A DNA stretch of 64,000 bases, taken from assembly GCA_014360005.1 (NCBI GenBank), contig JACIYI010000014.1:1-64000 (forward strand), given 5' to 3'. The DNA is from Candidatus Aminicenantota bacterium (lineage in GTDB: Bacteria > Acidobacteriota > Aminicenantia > Aminicenantales > Saccharicenantaceae). Positions 51,789 through 60,749 of the stretch are shown in pieces. Under the pieces are notes generated by a model, which was not told where the DNA came from, did not search any database, and saw only the letters and a program-made list of their open reading frames with translations. A program made the translations under genes and the position numbers. Numbering within the stretch: the first letter of the stretch is position 1; each line of letters starts with the position of its first letter.

Positions 51789-52599
51789 TGATGAAAAAGA
51801 CTTTTATAAATCATTATCAAGAAAAATAAGAAAAAAGACACTTCAATTAATTTATCGGACGAAAAGTCCTCACTTGGGTTCTTCATTTTCTATCGTTGAG
51901 ATATTGGTTGCATTATATTTTAAAGTTCTTAACATCAAGCCAGAAGATCCATTTTATTCTGAAAGGGATAGATTTATATTGAGTAAAGGGCATGGCTGCC
52001 CTGCTCTTTATTCAATTTTGGAAGAGAGGGGCTTTATATCTAAGAAAGAGATTTTAGGGTTTGCAATCAATAATGGTGTTTTTGAGCAGCATCCTATCAT
52101 AGATATCAAAAGCGGAATTGAGGTTACAACTGGTTCGCTTGGTCATGGGCTCTCAATTGGTGTCGGAATGGCTTTGGCCGCTATGAAAGATGATAAGGCT
52201 TATAAGATTTATGTGTTGCTAAGTGATGGAGAACTAAATGAGGGCTCTGTCTGGGAGGCAGCTATGTTTGCTTCAAAACACAAGATAGATAATTTAGTGG
52301 CAATAATAGATTATAACAAGATTCAGGCCTTGGGTTATACAAAAGATATAGTTCAATTGGAGCCATTGACTAAGAAATGGACATCTTTTGGCTGGTCTGT
52401 TATGGAGATAGATGGACATAATTTTGGGCAGATATTCAAGGCGTTCGGAAAGGTGCCTTTCGAGCCTCATAAGCCGAATGTTATTATTGCGCATACTGTC
52501 AAAGGCAAGGGGGTTTCGTTTATGGAAGATAAATTAATTTGGCACTACCGTTGTCCAGATGATAATGAATATAAAAGGGCAATAGAGGAGCTTTCTTAA
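51778..52599 (+). CDS. Transketolase, N-terminal subunit
   Basis: 273 residues. Thiamine diphosphate domain: SKGHGCPALYSILEERGFIS, TGSLGHGLSIGVGMALAAMK and the TPP/Mg motif LSDGELNEGSVWEAAMFASK ending IIDYNKIQALGY. HTVKGKGVSFMEDKLIWHYR is also typical. Split transketolases of this type need the partner encoded next (1-bp overlap). Within a sugar locus they probably move a two-carbon ketol unit onto a specialised substrate, not the pentose phosphate pathway. Confidence 0.92.
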   Translation: MLTNDEKDFYKSLSRKIRKKTLQLIYRTKSPHLGSSFSIVEILVALYFKVLNIKPEDPFYSERDRFILSKGHGCPALYSILEERGFISKKEILGFAINNGVFEQHPIIDIKSGIEVTTGSLGHGLSIGVGMALAAMKDDKAYKIYVLLSDGELNEGSVWEAAMFASKHKIDNLVAIIDYNKIQALGYTKDIVQLEPLTKKWTSFGWSVMEIDGHNFGQIFKAFGKVPFEPHKPNVIIAHTVKGKGVSFMEDKLIWHYRCPDDNEYKRAIEELS

Positions 52600-53546
52600 T
52601 GAGGGATATTTTTTTTAAAGCTATTGAGGATCTATCGAAGGAAAGGGACAACATATATATACTTACTGCCGACTTAGGATTTGGTCTATTTGACAGCTTT
52701 AGAAATAAATATCCTGAAAGATTCTATGATATTGGAGTTGCCGAAGCTAACATGATAGGCATAGCATCGGGATTAGCTCTTTCTGCAAAGAACGTTTATT
52801 GTTATTCAATTATTCCGTTTCTCATTATGAGGGCTTTTGAGCAGATTAGAATAGATATAGCTTATCAAAATTTAAATGTGAAATTGATTGGGGCTGGAGG
52901 AGGCTTCACATATGGATTAGAAGGATTCACCCATTTTGCTTTGGAGGATTTAGCATTAATGAGAGCTTTGCCGAATATGACGGTTATTGTGCCATGTGAT
53001 CCTTTGGAGGCCCAAGAATTTGCGCGATTATCTTATGATTATAATTCCCCCATTTATATAAGATTAGGAAGAAATAACGAGCCCAATATTCATCAACAGA
53101 AGCCTAATATTGAAATAGGGAAAGGACTAATTTTAACACAAGGTAATGATTTAGCAATTTTTTCAATCGGCAGTATGATAAGTGTGGCTCTTGATATTCA
53201 TGATATTTTAGGAAAACACGGTCTATGGGCTTCGGTTGTGAATATGCACACTCTTAAGCCTTTAGATGAAAAGCTTATTAAAAAGTACTCTGAAAAGTAT
53301 AAGGCTATATTTACAATAGAGGAACACTATATTTCTGGTGGATTGGGTTCTGCTGTCGCAGAGGTTCTAGCAGAAAATTCATACTCTGGAGTTTTTAAAA
53401 GGTTCGGGATACCCTTAAATCTAAAAAAAACTATTGGGAATGCTGAATTCAGAAGGAATTGTTATGGCCTTAACGCAAAAAATATTTCTGATGATATTTT
53501 GAAGGTGCTCGAATCAAAGAAGACCAAGTTTGAAAAATTAGTATAA
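52599..53546 (+). CDS. Transketolase, C-terminal subunit
   Basis: 315 residues. Pyrimidine-binding domain (ILTADLGFGLFDSFRNKYPE, RFYDIGVAEANMIGIASGLA with the catalytic Glu, YCYSIIPFLIMRAFEQIR). The C-terminal transketolase domain (MHTLKPLDEKLIKKYSEKY, FTIEEHYISGGLGSAVAEVL) follows. Forms the active enzyme with the preceding product. The last residues lead into a 93-bp gap before the DegT aminotransferase gene. Confidence 0.92.
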   Translation: MRDIFFKAIEDLSKERDNIYILTADLGFGLFDSFRNKYPERFYDIGVAEANMIGIASGLALSAKNVYCYSIIPFLIMRAFEQIRIDIAYQNLNVKLIGAGGGFTYGLEGFTHFALEDLALMRALPNMTVIVPCDPLEAQEFARLSYDYNSPIYIRLGRNNEPNIHQQKPNIEIGKGLILTQGNDLAIFSIGSMISVALDIHDILGKHGLWASVVNMHTLKPLDEKLIKKYSEKYKAIFTIEEHYISGGLGSAVAEVLAENSYSGVFKRFGIPLNLKKTIGNAEFRRNCYGLNAKNISDDILKVLESKKTKFEKLV

Positions 53547-53639
53547 AATAATAGCGATTTAATCAATGAGTTTCATCTACTTAAGAAGATAGGATTAGTT
53601 TCAGATAAGATAATAATATTAAATCAAGGGAGAAATGCT

Positions 53640-54764
53640 ATGTCCTATAAAGTTAGATATGTTTATCCAGATAGACTATATAGAATCTTAAAAAAAGAAT
53701 TAGACGCTGCTTATTTCGAGGTAATGAGCAAAGGAGATTTTATAGACCGCCAACAGTTAAGAAGATTTGAAGAGGACCTTGCCTCTTTTGTAGGGACAAA
53801 ATACGCTGTCGGTCTCAATAGTGGGTATGACGCTCTTCATATTTCTTTAAGAGCCGCAGGAATAGGAAATGGCGACGAAGTGATAGTTCCTGCTCATACT
53901 TTTGTTGCTTCAGCCTCTGCTATAGTTAACGTCGGGGCAAAGCCAGTTCTTGTAGATGTTGCGAAGGACTTCAATATAGACTGTGAAAAAATAGAGGAAG
54001 CTATAACTCCAAAGACAAAAGCAATAATGCCAGTTCATCTTAACGGCTATATGTGTGATATGGTTAGGATAATGGAAATTGCTGAAAAATATAATTTGAT
54101 AGTAATAGAAGATGCCTGTCAAAGTCTGGGTGCAGGCATGATGAATGAAGGAACTGGAATGATAATCAAAGCCGGAGCGTGGGGATTAACAGGTTGCTGG
54201 AGTTTCTATCCATTTAAGATACTCGGTGCATATGGTGATGGCGGGGCAATAACCACGAATGATCCTGACGTTGCTTTATTCGCAAGAAGAATGCGCTATA
54301 ACGGAGAAGATAGAATGACTGGTGAATATCATGGTCATGGCTTTACGTGCCTTTTAGATAATATGCAGGCAGCTTTTTTAGACATTAAACTAAAATATCT
54401 ACCTAAGTGGATAGATCGCAGGCGAAAAGTTGCTGAAAAATACAGAATCTCTCTCTGTGATATCGAAGATCTAATGTTACCTCATTACAAGGATCCTAGA
54501 AGAGATCACGTTTATCAGAATTATGTTGTCAGATCTAAACAAGGCGATGAGTTCTCTTCTTTTTTGGCTGACAATGGTATTGAGGTATTAAACCAGTTCA
54601 GAAAGCCGTATTATAAACATATAGCATTAGAACTTGAAGATCACGGCTTTCCTGAAACGGAACAATTAAGTAAAGAAGTTTGTTCACTACCAATGAATCC
54701 AGAGTTAATGGATGATGAAATAGATTATGTGATCTCTGTCATCAGACGATTCTATAACAGGTGA
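53640..54764 (+). CDS. DegT/DnrJ/EryC1/StrS aminotransferase
   Basis: 374 residues. VGTKYAVGLNSGYDALHISL, VPAHTFVASASAIVNVGAKP and VIEDACQSLGAG fit the family. The PLP lysine is in GCWSFYPFKILGAYGDGGAI. RMRYNGEDRMTGEYHGHGFT is somewhat unusual. Distinct from the WbpE homologue at 44226, it should aminate another keto sugar, possibly the transketolase product or the 4-keto sugar made by the WbpM-like dehydratase at 56043. GGGAGAAATGCTATG provides the ribosome-binding site. Confidence 0.9.
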   Translation: MSYKVRYVYPDRLYRILKKELDAAYFEVMSKGDFIDRQQLRRFEEDLASFVGTKYAVGLNSGYDALHISLRAAGIGNGDEVIVPAHTFVASASAIVNVGAKPVLVDVAKDFNIDCEKIEEAITPKTKAIMPVHLNGYMCDMVRIMEIAEKYNLIVIEDACQSLGAGMMNEGTGMIIKAGAWGLTGCWSFYPFKILGAYGDGGAITTNDPDVALFARRMRYNGEDRMTGEYHGHGFTCLLDNMQAAFLDIKLKYLPKWIDRRRKVAEKYRISLCDIEDLMLPHYKDPRRDHVYQNYVVRSKQGDEFSSFLADNGIEVLNQFRKPYYKHIALELEDHGFPETEQLSKEVCSLPMNPELMDDEIDYVISVIRRFYNR

Positions 54765-54778
54765 GGTGAGATATTAAA

Positions 54779-55939
54779 ATGGCGTTAAAACTTAGTGACA
54801 GGCATGCCTGGGTTATTCAATCTGAAATTCGCAATATGTCAATTGAATGCGATAAGGTTAACGGAATAAATCTTTCTCAAGGTATCTGTGATACGATGCC
54901 CCCGGTTGTTGTCCGGAATGCAGCTAAGGAGGCTATTGATATAGGTTTTAATACATACACCCGTTATGATGGCCTTGAGGATTTGAGAATAGAAATTGCT
55001 AAAAAGCAAAAGCAATTTTCTAAAATGGAGGTGGATCCAGAAAAAGAAATTGTCGTGAGTGCTGGTTCGACAGGAGCTTTGTTTTGTGCTTGTTTTGCTC
55101 TACTTAACCCGGGCGATGAGGTTATACTTTTCGAGCCCTACTACGGCTATCACTTAAGTACTGTTATAGCAACTCAAGGTGTTCCCGTTTATGTAAAAAC
55201 GAATCCTCCTGATTGGTCAATTAATTTTGATGAGTTAAAAAAGGCTATAACAAAACGAACTAAAGGAATTATTATTAATTCTCCAGCAAATCCAAGCGGA
55301 AAAGTATTTAAAGACTGGGAGTTAGAAAAGGTAGCAGAAATAGCCATAGATCAGGATTTGTTTGTTTTTACAGATGAGATTTATGAGCATTTTGTCTATG
55401 ATAGTCGTCAGCATATTTCTCTCGCAACGTTACCTGGTATGAAAGAGAGGACAATAACTGTTTCTGGATTTTCCAAGACATTTAGTATAACAGGATGGCG
55501 AGTTGGTTATGCTATTTGTGACGAAAGATGGGCAAAAGCTATAGGGTATTTTAATGATCTATTTTATGTTTGTGCGCCGGCGCCTCTGCAGATGGGTGTT
55601 GCAAATGGACTTTTGGAAATAAAAGAAGAATATTACAGGAATTTGTCGAAAATATATCAAAAAAAGAGAGATAAGCTATGCAAGTCTCTTCAGAAAGCGG
55701 GTTTATTTCCTCATATTCCTGAAGGTGCCTATTATGTGCTAGCAGATATTTCAAAAATTCCAGGCAATACGAGTAAGGAACGTGCGATGAACATATTGTA
55801 TAAGGTTGGCGTTGCTTGTGTGCCAGGAGAGGCGTTTTATCATGATGGCTCGGGGGAATATTTAGCTCGCTTTTGTTTCGCAAAAGATGACGATATATTA
55901 GATGAAGCATGCAGAAGGATAGAAAGCATAAAATTTTAG
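54779..55939 (+). CDS. Class I/II aminotransferase (AspC-like fold type I)
   Basis: 386 residues. INLSQGICDTMPPVVVRNAA, VVSAGSTGALFCACFALLNP, INSPANPSGKVFKDWELEKV and FTDEIYEHFVYD fit the family; the PLP lysine is in TVSGFSKTFSITGWRVGYAI. ARFCFAKDDDILDEACRRI is the C-terminal Arg motif. Such enzymes act on amino acids rather than nucleotide sugars, so it may supply an amino donor or an amino-acid decoration of the glycan. It is 14 bp after the DegT gene. Linkage to the locus by position only. Confidence 0.85.
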   Translation: MALKLSDRHAWVIQSEIRNMSIECDKVNGINLSQGICDTMPPVVVRNAAKEAIDIGFNTYTRYDGLEDLRIEIAKKQKQFSKMEVDPEKEIVVSAGSTGALFCACFALLNPGDEVILFEPYYGYHLSTVIATQGVPVYVKTNPPDWSINFDELKKAITKRTKGIIINSPANPSGKVFKDWELEKVAEIAIDQDLFVFTDEIYEHFVYDSRQHISLATLPGMKERTITVSGFSKTFSITGWRVGYAICDERWAKAIGYFNDLFYVCAPAPLQMGVANGLLEIKEEYYRNLSKIYQKKRDKLCKSLQKAGLFPHIPEGAYYVLADISKIPGNTSKERAMNILYKVGVACVPGEAFYHDGSGEYLARFCFAKDDDILDEACRRIESIKF

Positions 55940-56042
55940 GTCCATGATTAAAATATATGTCTTTATTAAAAGCGATCAACTGATTTTTGGCGGATAATTA
56001 TCAAGGGGATTAAAAGAAATCTCAAAAGGATCGGGATAGGTC

Positions 56043-57935
56043 GTGCAAAAGAGCAATATTCCCTTCTTTTCTCAAATATTTAGCAAAACGCCTTGGAAAC
56101 GCCGGGCTTTCTTTTTAATCTTTGATACTCTGTTTATCTGTGCTTCGCTGTATCTTGCTTTCTGGATCAGGTTTGAAGGGAATGTGCCGGCGGAATATTT
56201 TCCTGGGTTTTATTATTATTTGTTGCTGGCGGTTGTAATTAAGATTTCAACGCTGGTGACCTTCAAGGTTTATAACTTTTCGTGGGGATTGTTTGGGCTC
56301 CGGGAAGCGGTCAGACTCATTTCTGCCATCCTAACGTCATTTTTGGTTTTTGGCCCGGTGGCGATGTTACTCAGAAATAAGCCTCCTTTTGGCGGGTTCC
56401 CACGGGGAGTACTGCTGGCGGATTTTGTCCTGACAGTCAGCCTGCTTTATGGACTGAGGATTTCAAAAAGAATATTTACCGAGATAATTCTGAAAAATGG
56501 TAATAGACATACGAGAAATAAAAGGGCACTTATAGTAGGGGCAGGGGAGGCCGGAGTTCAGTTATGCAAGGAAATGCAAAACAACCCGAGGTCTGAATAT
56601 CTGCCAGTTGCGTTTATTGACGATGATCCGGCCAAGAGGAATCTTTTAATCTGTGGAATCAAGGTATTGGGGCCAAGGCAGGTCATTCCCAAGGCGATAG
56701 AAACCCTAAATGTGGATGAAGTACTTATTGCTATTCCTTCGGCTAAATCCGGGCAGATTAAAGACATTGTAGAAAAAGTCCGACAGGCTAATAAACAGGT
56801 GGAAATAAAAATATTGCCCAGTTTGCTGGATCTTCCCGGGGGAAATGTCAACCTTTCGCAGATAGAAAGTATCCAGCCAGAAGATTTGCTGGGGAGAGAC
56901 AAGGTTGATATTGATTTTGATCTTATAAGGAGGTTTGTCGAAGGGAAGAGGGTGCTGGTGACGGGCGCAGGGGGATCCATAGGGAGCGAGGTCGTAAGAA
57001 CCTGTTTGAGGTTTGAGCCAGAGAGGTTATTTGCCCTTGACATTGATGAAACCGAATTGTTTGTGCTGGAGCAAAACAATAAAGATAATGCGAAGGGGCA
57101 TAAGCTCAGGACAATTGTGGCGGATATAAGGGACAGGAATAAGATCAGGCGGGTCTATTTGGAGTGCCGGCCGCAGATAGTTATCCATGCGGCTGCCTAT
57201 AAGCATGTGCCGGTGATGGAAGAATTCCCGGAGGAGGCGATAAAGACTAACGTCGGGGGGACACGCCTCCTGGCCGAAGAGGCAATGAAGAGCGGGGTTG
57301 AAAAATTCATTAATATTTCAACCGATAAGGCCATCAATCCTTCCAGCGTTATGGGGGCTTCGAAGCGGGTGGCCGAAGAATTGCTGAGGACGATGAATGC
57401 GCTTAATGGAACACGATTTATATCGGTCAGGTTTGGCAATGTGCTGGGGAGCAGGGGAAGTGTTATCCCGCTATTTAAAGACCAGATAAAAAGAGGCGGG
57501 CCGGTGACGGTGACTCACCCTGAGATGAAGCGCTATTTTATGACTATATCGGAGGCGGTCCTGCTGGTGCTCGAAGCGGCGGCGGTAGGAGAAGGGGGCG
57601 AGACTTTCGTCCTCGATATGGGTGAGCCGGTAAAAATTGATTATCTGGCGCGAGAAATGATCAGGCTGGCCGGAAAAGAGCCGGATGTTGATATCGCCAT
57701 TGTTTATAGCGGTTTCAGGCCCGGGGAGAAACTTTTTGAAGAAATTCTCGGGGCTGAAGAGGGAAGTGAACCGACGGGAATTCCCAAGATATTTAAGGCG
57801 AGGAATAGGAGAAATTATGACCTTAAGGCGGTGATGAGCAAGGTGGAGGGATTAATTCAACTTTGCGATAACAGCGGCAACAGAGAGGAAGTAGTGGCGA
57901 TGCTTAAGGAGATTGTGCCGACCTATCGGCCATAA
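56043..57935 (+). CDS. Membrane nucleotide-sugar 4,6-dehydratase (WbpM/CapD-like)
   Basis: 630 residues. Four N-terminal membrane helices (about 18-130, RRAFFLIFDTLFICASLYLA), a first Rossmann domain (RALIVGAGEAGVQLCKEMQ), then the dehydratase domain (VLVTGAGGSIGSEVVRTC). The active-site pattern is SVMGASKRVAEELLR, with Met in place of Tyr as in WbpM, PglF and FlaA1-type enzymes. The C-terminus is FRPGEKLFEEILG. It converts UDP-GlcNAc to a 4-keto-6-deoxy sugar, supplying substrates for the nearby aminotransferase and acetyltransferase. The last gene of the plus-strand locus. Its GC content returns towards that of the flanks. Confidence 0.9.
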   Translation: MQKSNIPFFSQIFSKTPWKRRAFFLIFDTLFICASLYLAFWIRFEGNVPAEYFPGFYYYLLLAVVIKISTLVTFKVYNFSWGLFGLREAVRLISAILTSFLVFGPVAMLLRNKPPFGGFPRGVLLADFVLTVSLLYGLRISKRIFTEIILKNGNRHTRNKRALIVGAGEAGVQLCKEMQNNPRSEYLPVAFIDDDPAKRNLLICGIKVLGPRQVIPKAIETLNVDEVLIAIPSAKSGQIKDIVEKVRQANKQVEIKILPSLLDLPGGNVNLSQIESIQPEDLLGRDKVDIDFDLIRRFVEGKRVLVTGAGGSIGSEVVRTCLRFEPERLFALDIDETELFVLEQNNKDNAKGHKLRTIVADIRDRNKIRRVYLECRPQIVIHAAAYKHVPVMEEFPEEAIKTNVGGTRLLAEEAMKSGVEKFINISTDKAINPSSVMGASKRVAEELLRTMNALNGTRFISVRFGNVLGSRGSVIPLFKDQIKRGGPVTVTHPEMKRYFMTISEAVLLVLEAAAVGEGGETFVLDMGEPVKIDYLAREMIRLAGKEPDVDIAIVYSGFRPGEKLFEEILGAEEGSEPTGIPKIFKARNRRNYDLKAVMSKVEGLIQLCDNSGNREEVVAMLKEIVPTYRP

Positions 57936-58069
57936 AAATGGGGACACCTACTATTTTCTATCAGTACAGATTATGAGACTGGGGGATGGTTAGCATTTTT
58001 GCCAGTTCTGTCGGAATAGGATATTCAGGAGGATAAATAAACAGGGTTAAGAATAAAAAAGCGAGATGG

Positions 58070-58119
58070 GGGACACGGACTATTTTTGATAGGCTAAAAA
58101 TAGTTGGTGTCCCTTTTTT
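58070..58119 (+). terminator. Hairpin between convergent genes
   Basis: GGGACAC..ACTATTTTT pairs with AAAAATAGT..GTGTCCC (58070-58113), followed by six T that overlap the stop codon of the minus-strand flippase gene. A partner GGGGACACCTACTATTTTCT begins near 57950. Confidence 0.75.
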
Positions 58120-59707
58120 ATTTATGGGTGAATTTTTTCAGGGTGGTGAGGGCATAAGATTTGAGGAAGGCAAAGGAGTCGAGCTTAAAAAGATGGCTCA
58201 GGGCGAAAAAGGGAATGACTGAAATGAGGCCGACTATAGCTATTTTGATGGCCAGCGAGATGAAGCTATTAAGTGTGGCGGCTGAGGTGTTCTGAAAATA
58301 GGGAAGAGAGAGATAACAGACCAGGCCGATCGGAATTGAGCTTAAGATAATCTTGACGGTCTCAGAGGCTAGGTTTCTCGAAAAGGGATTGAGGTATTTT
58401 TTGAGGAAGAGGCTGAAGAGGATAAAGTTTAAGATCATCACGATCGAAGTGGCTAAGGCGATGCCGCCAGCCCCGAGGATTCTGGATAGGGTTATGTTCA
58501 GGATTATGTTGAGGCCGACGCAGATGGCGCTGATGATAAGAGGGGTGGCTGTATTCTTAAAGGAATAAAAGACTCGCGACAGGATGGGTGAGGTGGCATA
58601 GGCAAAGAGGCCAATAGCATACATCTTAACTACAAAGGCGGTCAGGGCGGTGGCTTTAGGGTCAAAGGCGCCCCGTTCAAAGAACAGGCGGACTATGGGT
58701 TCGGATAGAAAATAAAGGAAGAAGGTGGAAGGGATGATGAGGTAAAAAGAAACGCCTAAAGTCTTGTGGAGGCGGGATTCATATTCAGCCCTGAACGAGC
58801 CATTGAGAGCCAGCTCGGAAAAAGTGGGGAAGATGGCGGTGGCAATGGGCGTGGCCAGCAAGGAAATAGGAATTCCCCAGACTCTGATGGCAAAGTTGAG
58901 GGCAGAGATTGAACCGGCATCAAGGCCTGAGCCAATGGTTTTATCTACTATCTGATTAAGAATTGAAAGGCCGCTAGAAATAACGAGCGGGGCCAATAAG
59001 ATCGCGAACTGGCGGGTTTCACGCCAATCAACCTGGCGAAAACCCAGGGAATGGAAGAAGTGGTGGTGCCGGTAAAGGACAAAAAACATGGCGAAAAAGG
59101 CAATTGAGGCACTGAGAATCTGACCGACTGCCCAGCTATTGATACCAAGATAGCGGTGAAGGAAGAAGAGAGAACAGACCAGAGCCACATTGCCGATAAG
59201 GGTGACGGCGATAGGGAAGAAAAACTGCTTTTCTGCCTGGAAGAGGCCAGTGAACATACCGACCAGGACGGTGAAGAGGCCGGAAATAACTAAGTAGCGG
59301 GTTAAGGTCACGGCCAGGGCGAAGCGCTCACCCTTGAAGCCGTATGCGACTATCCGGACACAGGCAGGAGCGAAGATAAAAACCAATAGAGAAATGGCGA
59401 CAAAGACTGAGCCCCAGACAGTCAGGGCAGAGTTGACAAAGCGACGGGCTGCATCGAGGCTTTGGGCTTTTTTTTCGAGGTAAAAGGGGATGATAAGGGT
59501 ATTAAAGCCACCGGCGAAGAGGCCGAGAATCGAAAGGGGAATTATCATAGCCACCAGGAAGGCGTCGGTTGTGCCGGAGGCCCCGAAATAGTTGGCTACC
59601 AGGACTTCGCGGAAAAAGCCAACGAATTTGCTGATAAGAGAGATAGCGGCGATCAGCAGAGCCGCCTGAGTTACTGTCTGCTTCCCGAGAACCTGGCGAA
59701 TATCCAT
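58118..59707 (-). CDS. murJ: MurJ/MviN-family lipid flippase
   Basis: 529 residues with about 13-14 hydrophobic helices. MurJ hallmarks: SLISKFVGFFREVLVANYFG and ASGTTDAFLVAMIIPLSILG near the start, GMFTGLFQAEKQFFFPIA in the middle and VVKMYAIGLFAYATSPILSR later. It exports lipid-linked precursors: lipid II for peptidoglycan, or possibly the undecaprenyl-linked repeat of the adjacent locus. No separate Wzx gene was found, which favours the second role or a shared one. It is transcribed towards the polysaccharide genes. Confidence 0.9.
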   Translation of the reverse strand: MDIRQVLGKQTVTQAALLIAAISLISKFVGFFREVLVANYFGASGTTDAFLVAMIIPLSILGLFAGGFNTLIIPFYLEKKAQSLDAARRFVNSALTVWGSVFVAISLLVFIFAPACVRIVAYGFKGERFALAVTLTRYLVISGLFTVLVGMFTGLFQAEKQFFFPIAVTLIGNVALVCSLFFLHRYLGINSWAVGQILSASIAFFAMFFVLYRHHHFFHSLGFRQVDWRETRQFAILLAPLVISSGLSILNQIVDKTIGSGLDAGSISALNFAIRVWGIPISLLATPIATAIFPTFSELALNGSFRAEYESRLHKTLGVSFYLIIPSTFFLYFLSEPIVRLFFERGAFDPKATALTAFVVKMYAIGLFAYATSPILSRVFYSFKNTATPLIISAICVGLNIILNITLSRILGAGGIALATSIVMILNFILFSLFLKKYLNPFSRNLASETVKIILSSIPIGLVCYLSLPYFQNTSAATLNSFISLAIKIAIVGLISVIPFFALSHLFKLDSFAFLKSYALTTLKKFTHK

Positions 59708-59822
59708 CCTTCCCTATTCCTTACCTTATTCCTTATCCCACCATCAGTATCAATTCACAAAGAATTAAATTTAAGGGGAGTATTCTATCAAAAAACAGGC
59801 GGTAGTAAAACGGGGAAAAACG

Positions 59823-60000
59823 GGGGACACAATACTCATTCACCAATTTTTCCCTTGAAGATGAGGCGAAGAAAAATCGGGACGCCCGAAAAATCGGGAC
59901 GCCCGAAAAATCGGGACACCCTACATTTTTCCGATTTTTTGAGGCGTGGGGAAATAGTACGGGGGGAAAATGGGGACACCCTACATTTTTCCGATTTTCC
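59823..60000. repeat. Repeat cluster with tandem 17-bp units
   Basis: Contains the terminal motif GGGACACAATACTCA (59824-59838), then GAAAAATCGGGACGCCC repeated twice in tandem (59871-59904) and a third variant unit. This leads into a hairpin (AAAAATCGG / CCGATTTTT, to 59940), then a second CCCTACATTTTTCCGATTTT. No coding potential. It fills most of the space between the divergent flippase and carboxypeptidase-regulatory protein genes. Confidence 0.7.
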
Positions 60001-60050
60001 CCGACTTTTCGGATAAGTTGTTGTCAGCAATATATATGGCAAAATTTTTC

Positions 60051-60079
60051 TTGACTTTTCGCCTGGGATGTTGTAAAAA
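60051..60079 (+). promoter_or_regulatory. Putative sigma-70-type promoter
   Basis: TTGACT (60051-60056), 17 bases, then TAAAAA (60074-60079), 28 bp before the next gene's ATG. The -10 is imperfect. Confidence 0.35.
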
Positions 60080-60106
60080 ACAAACAAGGTTTCTCGGGAG
60101 GATGAA

Positions 60107-60652
60107 ATGCTTACCCTGAAAGTATTTAAATCCCGCCTGTTATTAACCCTGGTTCTGAGTGCGTTTACTCTGTTAATTATGCCAGTGGAAGGCTTTTCGC
60201 AGACCAATAGGACTGGCCGTGGCGGAGCCCTGGTTGGCTTTATTTACGGCAGTGACCAGAAGACCCCGGTCAAGAATGCCGTGGTCAAGCTGCGCCACGT
60301 GGAAAATGGGCAGGAATTCTTCAGTCAGCCCACCGATGCCACCGGTGCCTACAAGATTGAGAACTTGAAAGAAGGAAAGTATGTCCTGGGCATAACTGCC
60401 TCGGACGGCGATTACAATTTCGGATACGTTGTCAGCGTTAAGGCGGGCGAAATTGGCAAGCTGAGCCTGGCCCTGATGCGCGGCGAGATTGCCCCTATGG
60501 GCCAGAACCAGCAGAATTCCGGAGAAAGTAAACCGTCCTTCTTCTATACTCCGGTTGGCATAGCCATCCTGATGGTTGCTACAACTGTTGCCCTTTACGG
60601 CGCTTTCAAGCTAATAGAAGGAAAAGAAGAGGCATCCCCGTCCAAGAAGTAG
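60107..60652 (+). CDS. Carboxypeptidase-regulatory domain membrane protein
   Basis: 181 residues. Signal peptide (LLLTLVLSAFTLLIMPVEGF), one carboxypeptidase-regulatory-like beta domain (about 40-130, ALVGFIYGSDQKTPVKNAVV and KIENLKEGKYVLGITA), then a single C-terminal membrane helix (VGIAILMVATTVALYGAFKL) and a short charged tail. GGGAGG lies five bases before the ATG. The domain is the same kind as in the TonB receptors and the TPR protein upstream. The role is unknown; it is a bitopic envelope protein. Confidence 0.75.
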   Translation: MLTLKVFKSRLLLTLVLSAFTLLIMPVEGFSQTNRTGRGGALVGFIYGSDQKTPVKNAVVKLRHVENGQEFFSQPTDATGAYKIENLKEGKYVLGITASDGDYNFGYVVSVKAGEIGKLSLALMRGEIAPMGQNQQNSGESKPSFFYTPVGIAILMVATTVALYGAFKLIEGKEEASPSKK

Positions 60653-60697
60653 TAGAAGGGCGGAAGCAGCGCAAGCAGAAAAAATCGGGACACCGCC

Positions 60698-60734
60698 AAA
60701 AAATCGGGACACCGTAGATTTTTCCGATTTTTTT
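60698..60734 (+). terminator. Repeat-derived terminator hairpin
   Basis: AAAAAATCGG (60698-60707) pairs with CCGATTTTTT (60724-60733), followed by T. It is preceded by a duplicated AAAAAATCGGGACACCG unit and lies 45 bp after the gene stop. Confidence 0.65.
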
Positions 60735-60749
60735 ATCATGGCTCGAACG

